Assembly: GCF_019449565.1 (NCBI RefSeq)
Contig: NZ_JAGRPM010000038.1
Span: 62,001 to 126,000 of the forward strand
From: Rhodoblastus sp.
GTDB lineage: Bacteria; Pseudomonadota; Alphaproteobacteria; Rhizobiales; Beijerinckiaceae
DNA length: 64,000 nt
Direction of reading: 5' to 3'
Shown: positions 50,351 to 59,132 of the stretch, piece after piece
Position numbering within the stretch: position 1 is the stretch's first letter
Layout of the letters: every line of letters starts with the position of its first letter
Translations under genes and position numbers: made by a program
The notes under the pieces: generated by a model
Database searches by the model: none
What the model was told of the DNA's origin: nothing
What the model saw: the letters and a program-made list of their open reading frames with translations, nothing else

Positions 50351-51484
50351 TCAGGATTTGAGCCGTCGCCGCATTCTCTCGCGCACCTTAGCCAATATTT
50401 CCAGAAAACGCACGCCCTCTTCCCGGGTCGAACCCCAACCGAGGCTGATACGCAGAGCCGCGCGCGCCAGATCGGGCGAAACGCCCATGGCTGCGAGCAC
50501 ATGGGAGGGCGCCACCTTGCCCGACGAACAGGCCGAACCGGAGGAAAGCGCCACGCCTTCCACGTCGAAGGCCGCGACCAGCGTTTCGGCGGCGAGATCC
50601 GGCAAGGCGAAAGCCAGACTATTGGCGACGCGAGGCGCCTCTCTCCCGAATATGGCGGCTTCGGGCGCGATTTCCAGCACGCCGGCCTGTAAAAAGTCGC
50701 GTATTTCCGCTAGCCGCGCGGCCTCCGCCTCGCGCGAGGCCTCCGCCTCGACCAGGGCGGCGGCGAATCCCGCGATGGCGGCGACATTTTCCGTGCCGCC
50801 GCGCAAGCCCCGCTCCTGCCCGCCACCACGAATATAGGCCGCCTTGGGCGCCAGATCGCGCCGGGCATAGACGAGCGCGCCGGCGCCCTTGGGACCGCCG
50901 AGCTTGTGGCTTGAGAGGAACAGAACATCGGCGCCGGTCACCGCGAAGGCGCAGGGAATGCGCGCAAAACCCTGCACAGCGTCGTAAACCATGACGCCCC
51001 CTGCCGTGTGAACCAGCGCCGCCGCCTCGACGAAAGGCTGAATCACGCCAGTCTCATTATTCACCGCCTGAAGCGCAAGAACCGGACGCTGACCCGGCGC
51101 CTGCGCCAGACGGCCCCGAAGATCGTCGAGATCGAGCCTGCCCTGCGAATCGAGGCGGATAGTGGCGACATTTTCGGCCGGAAAGGAGTGACCCGCCTTG
51201 ACGCAGATATGTTCCCCGGCGCCGATCAGCAGGCGATCGCCCTCGCCCGGACGCAAGGCGGTCGCGGCGGCTTCGGTCGCGCCGGATACGAACAGCACAT
51301 GGTCAGGCTTGACGCCGAGGGCGCCGGCGACCGCGACCCGGGCCGATTCGATCAGCGCGCGCGCGGCCCGCCCCTCGGCGTGCACGCTGGAGGCGTTGCC
51401 GGCGTCGAGCGCGCGCAGCATCGCCTCGCGGGCAACGGGGCGCAGCGGCGCCGTGGCGTTATAGTCGAAATAGATCCGGTTCAT
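50351..51484 (-). CDS. Cysteine desulfurase, NifS/IscS type
   Basis: 377 residues. IYFDYNATAPLRPVAREAML at the start; PLP Lys in LFLSSHKLGGPKGAGALVY; catalytic Cys loop GVALSSGSACSSGKVAPSHVL. Group I desulfurase. It opens the suf cluster, 63 bases before sufB. Together with the sufS later in the operon this gives two desulfurases of different groups. No IscR-type regulator gene is present upstream in the window. Confidence 0.93.
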   Translation of the reverse strand: MNRIYFDYNATAPLRPVAREAMLRALDAGNASSVHAEGRAARALIESARVAVAGALGVKPDHVLFVSGATEAAATALRPGEGDRLLIGAGEHICVKAGHSFPAENVATIRLDSQGRLDLDDLRGRLAQAPGQRPVLALQAVNNETGVIQPFVEAAALVHTAGGVMVYDAVQGFARIPCAFAVTGADVLFLSSHKLGGPKGAGALVYARRDLAPKAAYIRGGGQERGLRGGTENVAAIAGFAAALVEAEASREAEAARLAEIRDFLQAGVLEIAPEAAIFGREAPRVANSLAFALPDLAAETLVAAFDVEGVALSSGSACSSGKVAPSHVLAAMGVSPDLARAALRISLGWGSTREEGVRFLEILAKVRERMRRRLKS

Positions 51485-51623
51485 CGGCCCGATGTGGAAA
51501 AGCTGCTCGACGAGGCGGCTTATCGCCCGCGGCGCGGCGCGACAACCGAATTAAAGGCCTGCGGCACGAAAAAGGCGCCGCCGCGATCGACGCGGGGCGC
51601 CATGTTTCGGGGAAGCCATCCGA

Positions 51624-51815
51624 TCAGACCAGATGGATCAGTCGGAACAGGAATGTCTGGTCGCCAGCGATGTAAGTGCTGACGACGCTGATAACGCAGC
51701 CCAGCGCGATGATCGTCGCGGTCGTCCTCACGACATAGGCGCAGGACGCCACGAGGTCTCGTTCATCGCGCAAGGGCCTGGTCTGATCTTCAAACTGAAG
51801 AATGAAACGCCCCAT
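51624..51815 (-). CDS. Small membrane protein of unknown function
   Basis: 63 residues. ATG 51815 has GGGAGAC 5-11 bases upstream, a good ribosome site. Soluble N-terminus MGRFILQFEDQTRPLRDERD, then one TM segment at ~25-50 (CAYVVRTTATIIALGCVISV and VSTYIAGDQTFLFRL). Codon use and the site support a real gene. No homologue recognised. Confidence 0.55.
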   Translation of the reverse strand: MGRFILQFEDQTRPLRDERDLVASCAYVVRTTATIIALGCVISVVSTYIAGDQTFLFRLIHLV

Positions 51816-52053
51816 CGCCTGTCTCCCGCCAGGAACGCGCCACAGCCGCCAATACTGCCATAATCAAGTCTGCCACATATCGTCAGATTTTGCGCGACAA
51901 TTAGACGCGAAACTTAATCAAGCAAAGTTAGCTTTTAGCTAACAAAATAAAAGTTTCAAATGCTATTTTTATCAGATCAGACTCTAGTTAATCTCATGTA
52001 GAAGTCATAATGACTATTTTATTAAAATTATAAAAATAATCCTCGATTGGGCT
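51816..52053. other. AT-rich intergenic stretch with a perfect dyad
   Basis: About 240 bases between the small membrane gene and bluB, far more AT-rich than the window (from ~51880 on). The dyad GTTAGCT (51927-51933) / AGCTAAC (51937-51943) has a 3-base loop TTT. Downstream T- and A-runs follow (51944-52040). No gene seen. It may hold promoters, a regulator site or a terminator. Confidence 0.6.
51927..51943. promoter_or_regulatory. 17-base perfect dyad
   Basis: 7-bp stem GTTAGCT/AGCTAAC with TTT loop. As DNA it could be a dimeric regulator site; as RNA it is a short, weak hairpin. Role unknown. Confidence 0.35.
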
Positions 52054-52698
52054 TCAGACATTGACGATCTTTCGCCCGAAGTCGGTGCGCACCTGCCAAC
52101 CATTGCGCACGAGCTCGGGATCGAGATGTTCTTCTTCCGGCCAGCCAAGGCAAAGGTAGGCAATGAATTTATAGGACGGCGGAGTCTCGAGCGCGGCGCA
52201 GACCTGCGCGGGATCGAGGATCGAGACCCAGCCAAGACCAAGCCCGGCGGCCCGCGCCGATAGCCACAGGCCCGCAATCATGCCGACAACCGAATAATCC
52301 AGCATTTCGGGCATGGTGCGGGAGCCAAGCCCGTGGCCCTGTTCGGTCGCATGATCGCAAAACACCGCAAGCTGCACTGGCGCGGCGTCGATGCCCGCGA
52401 GCTTCAGGCGCGCGTAAATCGCGGCGTGCTCGTCGCTCTGCGCCGCAAGCGCCTCCGCATTGCAGGCCATGAAATTGCGCCGGATTTCAGCGCGCTTTTC
52501 CGCGCTCACGACGCGCAGGAAGCGCCAAGGCTGGCTATTGCCGACCGAAGGCGCGATCTGGGCCAGATCGAACAGCAAGTCGAGCAGGTCCTCGGGCACG
52601 GGATCGGTGCGGAAGCGTCGGACGTCGCGCCTCCAGCGCATGAGTTCGGCGAGCTCGGCGCGGAAATGCGAATCGAAGACAGGTGTCCGCGTCATCAT
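52054..52698 (-). CDS. bluB: 5,6-Dimethylbenzimidazole synthase BluB
   Basis: 214 residues from ATG 52698, overlapping the cobB stop (ATGA at 52695-52698). Flavin fold features of BluB: LMRWRRDVRRFRTDPVPEDL, AQIAPSVGNSQPWRFLRVVS, RTMPEMLDYSVVGMIAGLWL and LGLGWVSILDPAQVCAALE with YKFIAYLCLGWPEEE. It fragments FMNH2 with O2 to give the lower ligand of cobalamin. Last gene of the minus-strand cobB-bluB pair. Confidence 0.94.
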   Translation of the reverse strand: MMTRTPVFDSHFRAELAELMRWRRDVRRFRTDPVPEDLLDLLFDLAQIAPSVGNSQPWRFLRVVSAEKRAEIRRNFMACNAEALAAQSDEHAAIYARLKLAGIDAAPVQLAVFCDHATEQGHGLGSRTMPEMLDYSVVGMIAGLWLSARAAGLGLGWVSILDPAQVCAALETPPSYKFIAYLCLGWPEEEHLDPELVRNGWQVRTDFGRKIVNV

Positions 52699-54020
52699 GC
52701 AACCTCGGCGACGCAATGGAAAAAGCTGCCCGAAACGAGCCCTCGTCGCGAGCCCGAGGGCGCCGGCGCGCCGCCATAGGCGTCGACCGCGACCGCCATG
52801 GGCGCGTCGTCGCCAAGCGCGGCGATACTGGCGTAGTGGAATTCATGGCCGCGAAATCTTTGCCCTTTCCGGCCCAGCGCGCAATCGGCCAAAAGAGTCG
52901 CGTCGCGGTAGCCGAGCGTCATTTTGCGGCGGGCGAAAGAGGTTTGCACGGACAGCAGCCCGGCCATGCGATGAATGGCGCCTGCGGCGTCGGTGAGGCT
53001 TTCGCCCAGCACCATATAGCCGCCGCATTCGCCATGGACTGGCCTTTCGCCTGCGAATTCGCGCAAGCCGGCGAAAAAACGCGCGCTCGCCGCGAGCCGT
53101 CCGGCATGAAGCTCGGGATAGCCGCCGGGCAGCCAGACGCAATCGGCGTCAAGCGGCGGCGGCTCGTCGGCCAACGGCGAAAAAAACGCAATTTCCGCGC
53201 CCCGCCCGCGCCAGCCGGCGAGGATATGCGGATAAAGGAAGGAAAAGGCCGCGTCGCGCGCGACGGCGATTCGCTGGCCCGGCGGCGCGAGCGCCACGCG
53301 CGGCGACGCCGCTGCCACAAAAGGCGCGGCGAGCGCGAGCACGGCGTCGAGATCGACATGGGCCGCGACGAAATCCGCGAGCGCGTCGAGCCTGGCCTCC
53401 AGCTCCGCCGTCTCCGCCGCCTGGACGAGGCCAAGATGACGCTCGGGCAAAACGACGTCCGCCTGTTTCGGCAAAGCGCCGAGAACCTTGAGGCCAGCGG
53501 CCTCGACACCCTCCCGCGCCAGCCGCAAATGACGCGGGCTGCCGATCTTGTTGAGCACGACCCCCGCGACGCGCAGGCGCGAGTCGAAACTCGCGCAGCC
53601 CTTGGCCACCGCCCCTGCCGATTGCGCCTGGCCCGAAGCGTCGAGCGCCAGCAGAACAGGCAGGCCCAAAGCGGCGGCGACATCGGCGGAGGCGCCCGAG
53701 CGGCCGGGCGGCGCCGGGACGCCGTCGAACAGGCCCATCGAAGCCTCGGCCAACAGCAGCTCGGCGCCATCGGAAGCCCGGGCCGCGAGCGCGGCGAGCA
53801 GATCTTCGTCCATGGCCCAGGAATCGAGATTGAGGCTGTCGCGCCCCAGCGCCGCCTGATGGAAGGCCGGGTCGATATAGTCCGGCCCGGACTTGGCCCC
53901 GGCCACCTTGACGCCACGCCGGCGCAGGGCGCGCATCAGGCCGAGCGTAAGCGTGGTCTTGCCGGAGCCTGAGCGCGGCGCGGCGATCAGCAGGCCGGAG
54001 GGGCGCATCACGTCGCTCAT
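52695..54020 (-). CDS. cobB: Cobyrinate/hydrogenobyrinate a,c-diamide synthase CobB
   Basis: 441 residues from ATG 54020 (MSDVMRPSG; ATG 54008 is possible). N-terminal DTBS-like ATPase domain: LLIAAPRSGSGKTTLTLGLM, AGAKSGPDYIDPAFH, and LLAEASMGLFDG. C-terminal class I glutaminase: WLPGGYPELHAGRLAASARF, VHGECGGYMVLGESLTDAAG (nucleophile Cys), and RGHEFHYASIAA (His). Amidates the corrin side chains a and c using glutamine. Overlaps bluB; divergent from cbiD with a 47-base gap. Confidence 0.95.
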   Translation of the reverse strand: MSDVMRPSGLLIAAPRSGSGKTTLTLGLMRALRRRGVKVAGAKSGPDYIDPAFHQAALGRDSLNLDSWAMDEDLLAALAARASDGAELLLAEASMGLFDGVPAPPGRSGASADVAAALGLPVLLALDASGQAQSAGAVAKGCASFDSRLRVAGVVLNKIGSPRHLRLAREGVEAAGLKVLGALPKQADVVLPERHLGLVQAAETAELEARLDALADFVAAHVDLDAVLALAAPFVAAASPRVALAPPGQRIAVARDAAFSFLYPHILAGWRGRGAEIAFFSPLADEPPPLDADCVWLPGGYPELHAGRLAASARFFAGLREFAGERPVHGECGGYMVLGESLTDAAGAIHRMAGLLSVQTSFARRKMTLGYRDATLLADCALGRKGQRFRGHEFHYASIAALGDDAPMAVAVDAYGGAPAPSGSRRGLVSGSFFHCVAEVA

Positions 54021-54067
54021 GCGAAAAAATCCTTTTGCGAGCGGGCTGCGGCGCGGTAGCACGAGAT

Positions 54068-55144
54068 ATGGACGAGAACGCCCCCAATCTGCGACGCGGC
54101 TGGACCACCGGCGCCTGCGCGGCCGCCGCCGCCCGCGCGGCTTTTGCGGCGCTGATGGGCGGCGATTTCCCCGACCCCGTGACCATCCGTCTTCCCGGCG
54201 GCCAAACGCCCGCCTTCGCGCTGGCGCTCACCGAACGCGGCGAAAATTTCTGCCGCGCAGGCATAGTCAAGGACGCCGGCGACGACCCGGACGTGACCCA
54301 TGGCGCCTTGATCGTCGCGCGCGTCTCGCACGGGGCGCCCGGCGCGGGCGTGACCTTTTCGGCGGGAGAAGGCGTCGGAACCGTCACCAAGCCCGGACTT
54401 CCCCTGCCCGTCGGCGAACCGGCGATCAACCCCGTGCCGCGCCAGATGATCCGCGCGGCGCTCGCCGCCGAGGCCGCAGGCGGGGCGACCGACATTCACG
54501 TCGAAATTTCCGTACCCGGCGGCGGGAAGATCGCCGAGCGCACGCTCAATGGAAGGCTCGGCATTATCGGCGGCCTGTCCATTCTCGGCACGACCGGAAT
54601 CGTCACGCCCTTCTCCTGCGCCGCGTGGATTTCCTCGATCCATCGCGGCATCGACGTCGCGCGCGCTCTCGGGCTGAAGACCGTCGCGGGCGCCACCGGC
54701 TCGACCTCCGAAGCCGCGGTCAAGGCGCTCCGTGACTTGCCCGAGGAAGCCCTGATCGACATGGGCGATTTCGTCGGCGGCATGCTGAAATATCTGCGCA
54801 AACATCCTGTCCGGCGCGTGATCGTCGCGGGCGGCATGGCCAAGATGACCAAGCTGGCGCAGGGCCTGCTGGACCTTCACTCCAAACGCGGCAGCGTCGA
54901 TCTCGATTTTCTCGCGAGCTTCGCAGACGGCGAAACGGCCGAGGCCATCCGCGCCGCCAATTCCGCCAAGCACGCTTTCGAGATCGCCCAAAGCGCGGAG
55001 CTCGACATCGCGCGCGCCGTGGCGGACGCCGCCTGGACGACGGCGGCCCAGGCGCTGCGCGGCGCGCCGGGCGAATTGGAAATCGTGGTGTTCGACCGCG
55101 ACGGCGGTCTTCTGGCGAAGACCGGTTTTCGCAAGATCGGCTGA
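54068..55144 (+). CDS. cbiD: Cobalt-precorrin-5B C1-methyltransferase CbiD type
   Basis: 358 residues from ATG 54068 (MDENAPNLRRGWTTGACAAA). CbiD-family features: the RRGWTTGACAAAAARAAF start, VTKPGLPLPVGEPAINPVPR, GGLSILGTTGIVTPFS and ARALGLKTVAGATGSTSEAA with VIVAGGMAKMTKLAQGL. CbiD is the C1-methylating enzyme of the anaerobic pathway, yet the rest of this cluster is aerobic (CobG, CobN). No cobF (the aerobic C1 step) is seen in the window, so CbiD probably replaces it. Head-to-head with cobB. Confidence 0.92.
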   Translation: MDENAPNLRRGWTTGACAAAAARAAFAALMGGDFPDPVTIRLPGGQTPAFALALTERGENFCRAGIVKDAGDDPDVTHGALIVARVSHGAPGAGVTFSAGEGVGTVTKPGLPLPVGEPAINPVPRQMIRAALAAEAAGGATDIHVEISVPGGGKIAERTLNGRLGIIGGLSILGTTGIVTPFSCAAWISSIHRGIDVARALGLKTVAGATGSTSEAAVKALRDLPEEALIDMGDFVGGMLKYLRKHPVRRVIVAGGMAKMTKLAQGLLDLHSKRGSVDLDFLASFADGETAEAIRAANSAKHAFEIAQSAELDIARAVADAAWTTAAQALRGAPGELEIVVFDRDGGLLAKTGFRKIG

Positions 55145-55155
55145 GGCAAAGGCGA

Positions 55156-55944
55156 TCATTCGTCCTCCACCACGCCATCCGGCCGGACATAGCCGCCGCG
55201 ATAACGGCGGCGGTAATCTGGATCGTACAGCGCGCTCTCTCGAAAATTGCTCGCGCCCAAGGCTGGGCCGACGAGGATCAGCGCCGTCCGCGTCATCGGG
55301 TCTTCGCGAGTCGCCGCGACGATGGTCGCGAGCGTCGCCTGCACGATCCGCTCGTCGGGCCAGCTCGCGCGAAACACCAAAGCGATCGGGCAATCCGGCC
55401 CGTAAAAGGGCAGCAGTTCCGCGACGATCTTGTCCAGCACATGGATGGAGAGATGGATCGCCAGCGTCGCGCCGGTAGCCGCGAATGCGGCGAGCTTTTC
55501 CTTCTCCGGCATGGCCGAGGCGCGGCCCGAGGTGCGCGTCAGCACCAGAGATTGCGCGACTTCGGGCAGGGTCAATTCGCGCTGCAAGGCCGCCGCCGCC
55601 GCCGCGAAGGATGGCACGCCGGGCGTGACGTCATAAGCAATTCCCAAGGCGTCGAGGCGGCGCAATTGCTCGCCCATCGCGCTCCAAACCGAGAGATCGC
55701 CCGAATGCAGCCGCGCGACGTCGAGGTCTTCGTCGCGCGCGCGCAAAAATTCGGCGGCGATTTCATCGAGCGTCATCGGCGCCGTATCGACAATGCGCGC
55801 TCCGGGCGGGCAATAGGCGAGCAGTTCTTTCGGCACCAGCGAGCCGGCATAGAGACAGACCGGGCAGCGCGCGAGCAGGTCGCGGCCGCGCAGGGTGATG
55901 AGATCGGGCGCGCCGGGACCGGCGCCGATGAAATGCACTTTCAT
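55156..55944 (-). CDS. cobM: Precorrin-4 C11-methyltransferase CobM
   Basis: 262 residues. SAM-dependent tetrapyrrole methylase fold: [80 protein letters not shown] and [20 protein letters not shown]. It methylates C11 of precorrin-4. The start overlaps the cobE stop by 4 bases (ATGA at 55941-55944). Confidence 0.94.
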   Translation of the reverse strand: MKVHFIGAGPGAPDLITLRGRDLLARCPVCLYAGSLVPKELLAYCPPGARIVDTAPMTLDEIAAEFLRARDEDLDVARLHSGDLSVWSAMGEQLRRLDALGIAYDVTPGVPSFAAAAAALQRELTLPEVAQSLVLTRTSGRASAMPEKEKLAAFAATGATLAIHLSIHVLDKIVAELLPFYGPDCPIALVFRASWPDERIVQATLATIVAATREDPMTRTALILVGPALGASNFRESALYDPDYRRRYRGGYVRPDGVVEDE

Positions 55945-56348
55945 AGGTTCAACTCGTCTGCGGGCGCGGCAAGCGCGCAGGTGACATTGTTTTGCGCGCG
56001 GCGCGGCGCGATCAACACGGCCTTGGGTCCGCCGCCCATCAAGGCGGCGGCCTCCGCGACGCTGGCAAAGCCGGTTTTTGCTTGCGCCAGCGCGGAAGCC
56101 GTCGCGCCGCGCGCGAGAAACTCCTTTTGGCGCGCGGAAAATTCCACCTCGTCAAGGGAAACGACATCCACGCCGAGGCGCGCGGCGGCTTCGCGCAGCG
56201 CGGGCGTCTCCGCCTTGCGCGCAAGCGTGAAAATTTTCGCGCCGGCGTGCGGCGGCGCCTGTTCCAGCATCGCCCGCGCGAGGGCGAAAATGTCTTCCGC
56301 GCGCGCGCTGGTTGCGGCGCCGATCCCGATGGCGATGGCGCTTAACAT
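55941..56348 (-). CDS. cobE: Cobalamin biosynthesis protein CobE
   Basis: 135 residues from ATG 56348 ([20 protein letters not shown]); an ATG at 56366 is also in frame. It is the CbiG C-terminal-like domain ([40 protein letters not shown]). In aerobic organisms CobE is a small stand-alone protein of uncertain, probably ring-contraction-associated, role. Overlaps cobL by 7 bases and cobM by 4. Confidence 0.87.
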   Translation of the reverse strand: MLSAIAIGIGAATSARAEDIFALARAMLEQAPPHAGAKIFTLARKAETPALREAAARLGVDVVSLDEVEFSARQKEFLARGATASALAQAKTGFASVAEAAALMGGGPKAVLIAPRRAQNNVTCALAAPADELNL

Positions 56349-57568
56349 GGCTTGTCGAAGGTCCATTGCACGATGGGCAAAGCAGGCCGCAGGGCGAAGA
56401 AGCCGCCGAGCTTTTCCGCGCGCGAAATCTGCGCCGAAATCAGATCGCCGCCAAGGGCGCCGTGACGCGCGATCAGCAGGGCCTGCGTCTCCAGCGTCAC
56501 ACCATTCGCGACGAGCCGGCCGCCCGGCGCCAGGGCGTCGAGCGCCGCGTCGAGAAGTCCCGGCGCCGTGACGCCGCCGCCGATGAAGATTTTTTGCGGA
56601 CGCGGGAGATCGCGCAAGGCTTCTGGCGCCCGGCCTTCAATCACTTGCAGGTGCGGGGTTCCCAACGCCAAGGCGTTGCGATGGATGCGCGCCGCCCGCT
56701 CCGCATTGGCCTCGATGGCGATGGCGGCGTTTTTCTCATCAGCCAGAAGAAATTCGATCGCGACCGAGCCCGACCCCGCGCCAATATCCCACAGCAATTC
56801 GCCCTTGCGCGGCGCCAGAGCGGACAGGGTCAGCGCGCGGATTTCGGCCTTGGTGATCTGACCGTCATGTTCGAAAAACGCGTCCGGCAGTCCCGGCGCG
56901 CGCGACAGGATTTTCGCGTCACGATCCGCGACGAGATCGAGCGCGATGGTGTTCAGCGCCGCGACATCCTCAAGAGTAAAATCGCGCGCCAAAACCGCCC
57001 GCAGTTTTTCGCGCGGGCCGCCGAGATTTTCGCAAATGGTCAGGCGCGAGGCGCCGAAGCCGTGCCGCGCCAGCAGCGCCGCCAATTTCCCCGGCGTCGC
57101 GCCATCCCATGACAGCGCGATGATCTTCGCATTGTCGAAAAGATGCGGGATGATCCTTTCCAGCGGACGGCCGTGCAGCGTCACCAGCGCGCAATCCTGC
57201 TGCGCCCAGCCAAGCCGCGACGCGACCAGGCTAAAGGCTGACGGCGCCGGCAGGCAGCTCATCTCCTCCGCCGAAATGAAGCGCGCCAGCACGGAACCGA
57301 CGCCATAGAAAAACGGATCGCCCGACGCCAGCACGACGACCTTCTCGCCGCGCCGCGCCAGAATTTGCGGATAGGCCTGATCCATTGGCGAGGGCCAGGC
57401 GCGCGTCTCGCAGGCGAGCGGCGCGACCAGCGCGAGATGGCGCGCGCCGCCGACGACCAGCGTCGCTTGCGCCAACGCCGCATTTGCGGCAGGAGACAGA
57501 CCGTCGCGCCCGTCCTCGCCAAGACCGATCAAGGTGAGCCAAGGTCCAGCAAGAGACGTCGCGCTCAT
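56342..57568 (-). CDS. cobL: Precorrin-6B methylase/decarboxylase CobL (CbiE-CbiT fusion)
   Basis: 408 residues from ATG 57568 (MSATSLAGPWLTLIGLGEDG); the long upstream frame is not coding. N-terminal CbiE domain (LTLIGLGEDGRDGLSPAANA; LASGDPFFYGVGSVL) methylates C5/C15. C-terminal CbiT domain (GELLWDIGAGSGSVAIEFLL; IFIGGGVTAPGLLDAALDAL) decarboxylates and methylates. Both halves are intact. Divergent from cobK, with a tandem repeat in the 53-base gap. Confidence 0.94.
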   Translation of the reverse strand: MSATSLAGPWLTLIGLGEDGRDGLSPAANAALAQATLVVGGARHLALVAPLACETRAWPSPMDQAYPQILARRGEKVVVLASGDPFFYGVGSVLARFISAEEMSCLPAPSAFSLVASRLGWAQQDCALVTLHGRPLERIIPHLFDNAKIIALSWDGATPGKLAALLARHGFGASRLTICENLGGPREKLRAVLARDFTLEDVAALNTIALDLVADRDAKILSRAPGLPDAFFEHDGQITKAEIRALTLSALAPRKGELLWDIGAGSGSVAIEFLLADEKNAAIAIEANAERAARIHRNALALGTPHLQVIEGRAPEALRDLPRPQKIFIGGGVTAPGLLDAALDALAPGGRLVANGVTLETQALLIARHGALGGDLISAQISRAEKLGGFFALRPALPIVQWTFDKPC

Positions 57569-57580
57569 GAGCCTTCTCCA

Positions 57581-57628
57581 AGTGGAGCGCGCCGTTGCGC
57601 ATATAGAAGTGGAGCGCGCCCTTGCGCA
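57581..57628. repeat. 27-base tandem repeat between cobL and cobK
   Basis: AGTGGAGCGCGCCGTTGCGCA (57581-57601) recurs with one change as AGTGGAGCGCGCCCTTGCGCA (57608-57628). The start-to-start period is 27 bases. It sits between divergent genes and may be a double operator, or a chance duplication that added the upstream part of cobK. Confidence 0.7.
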
Positions 57629-58380
57629 ACTTGATCCGCATTTTGATTCTTGGCGGCACGACGCAAGCGAGCGAACTGGCCCGCGCGCTCGTCGGCCGCG
57701 CGGATATTTCGCCTTTGCTCTCGCTCGCAGGACGCACGCAGAACCCGGCGCCGGCGCCGATCCCCTGCCGCATCGGCGGCTTCGGCGGCGCCGAGGGGCT
57801 GGCGCGATTCCTGCGCGAGGAAAAGTTCGACGCGCTGATCGACGCCACCCATCCCTTCGCGGCGCAGATTTCCGCCAACGCCCGCGCCGCGAGCGCGACA
57901 AGCGGCGTTCCCCTGCTGGTCTTTTCGCGACCAGCCTGGGAGCCCGGCGAAGGCGATCAATGGCGCGAGGTCGCGACTATGGTCGATGCGGTGACCGCGC
58001 TCGGCGAAGCGCCGCGCCGCGTGTTTCTCACTCAGGGCCGCTTGCAGCTCGCGGCCTTCGCCGCCGCGCCGCAGCACTTTTATTTCGTGCGCGCCATCGA
58101 CGAACCGGAGGAGCTGCGCCTGCTCCCGCAACACAAATTCATTTCCGCGCGCGGCCCCTTCACGCTTGAAGGCGAGCGCGAGTTGATGCGCGGCGAGGGA
58201 ATTGAAATCCTTGTCTCCAAGAACAGCGGCGGCGGCGCGACGGCGGCCAAGCTGGTCGCGGCGCGCGAGCTGCACATTCCGGTCATTCTCGTCGCCCGAC
58301 CTGAAGCCGAAGGCGCCGAGGAGGCCTCCCGGCTCGATGAGGTGCTGGACTGGATCGAGGCTCATCGCCCCGCCCCATAG
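57622..58380 (+). CDS. cobK: Precorrin-6A reductase CobK
   Basis: 252 residues from TTG 57622; TTG 57631 (MIRILILGG) is an alternative and is after the repeat. Features: ILGGTTQASELARALVGR, AFDALIDATHPFAAQISANA, RVFLTQGRLQLAAFAAAPQH and KNSGGGATAAKLVAARELHI with the NADPH-linked fold. Reduces precorrin-6A. Convergent with cobJ by a 19-base overlap of the ends. Confidence 0.92.
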   Translation: MRNLIRILILGGTTQASELARALVGRADISPLLSLAGRTQNPAPAPIPCRIGGFGGAEGLARFLREEKFDALIDATHPFAAQISANARAASATSGVPLLVFSRPAWEPGEGDQWREVATMVDAVTALGEAPRRVFLTQGRLQLAAFAAAPQHFYFVRAIDEPEELRLLPQHKFISARGPFTLEGERELMRGEGIEILVSKNSGGGATAAKLVAARELHIPVILVARPEAEGAEEASRLDEVLDWIEAHRPAP

Positions 58381-59132
58381 CTGCGCGGCGTCAACAGCCA
58401 CGGCTCGGCGTCGGGACGCTTAATGAGGCGTGTTTCCGACGAACCGATCAGCACCAGTGTCGCCATATCGACCAGCCCCGGATCGGCGGAGGCGAGGTCG
58501 CTCAGGATGACGCGCTCGTCCGGCCGCCCGATGGCGCGGGCGAAAGCGACCGGCGTCTCTCCGCTCTTCACCTCTCGCAACAGATTGAAAGCGTCGAAGA
58601 TCTGGCGCGGCCGCGCCTTGGACGCGGGATTGTAGAGCGCGATAACGAAATCGCCTTCCGCCGCCGCGCGCAGGCGCCGCGCGATGATCTCCCAGGATTT
58701 CAGATTGTCGGAAAGCGAAATCACGCAGAAGTCATGGCCGAGCGGCGCCCCGAGACGCGCCGCCGCCGCCAGAACGGCGCTGACTCCCGGCACGATTCGA
58801 ATATCCAGCGCGCGCCATTGCGGGTCGCCGGTCTCGGCCGCCTCCAGCACCGCCGCCGCCATGCCAAACACCCCGGCGTCGCCTCCGGACACCACAGCGA
58901 CCTTGCGGCCCTCGCTTGCGAGCTGCAAGGCATGGCGGGCGCGATCGAGCTCGACCCGATTGTCGGTGGGGAAACGCTCCAGCCCCGCGCGTTCCGGCAC
59001 GCGGTCCGTATAGGGCTTGTAGCCGATCAGCGCGTCCGCCTCGGCCAGCGCCGCGCCAGCCTCCGGCGCGAGCCATTTTTCAGGGCCGGGGCCAAGGCCG
59101 ATGATGAATAATTTGCCGCCGTCCCTGCTCAT
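58362..59132 (-). CDS. cobJ: Precorrin-3B C17-methyltransferase CobJ
   Basis: 256 residues. Tetrapyrrole methylase features: LFIIGLGPGPEKWLAPEAGA, AVVSGGDAGVFGMAAAVLEA, VPGVSAVLAAAARLGAPLGH, DFCVISLSDNLKSWEIIARR and VIALYNPASKARPRQIFDAF. Methylates C17 with ring contraction. Overlaps cobI's stop (ATGA at 59129-59132). Confidence 0.95.
   Translation of the reverse strand: MSRDGGKLFIIGLGPGPEKWLAPEAGAALAEADALIGYKPYTDRVPERAGLERFPTDNRVELDRARHALQLASEGRKVAVVSGGDAGVFGMAAAVLEAAETGDPQWRALDIRIVPGVSAVLAAAARLGAPLGHDFCVISLSDNLKSWEIIARRLRAAAEGDFVIALYNPASKARPRQIFDAFNLLREVKSGETPVAFARAIGRPDERVILSDLASADPGLVDMATLVLIGSSETRLIKRPDAEPWLLTPRSYGAGR

Noticed and set aside
48846-50837. 663-residue plus-strand frame opposite sufB
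   Set aside because: Shadow of sufB and the nifS-like gene; composition atypical and no domain.
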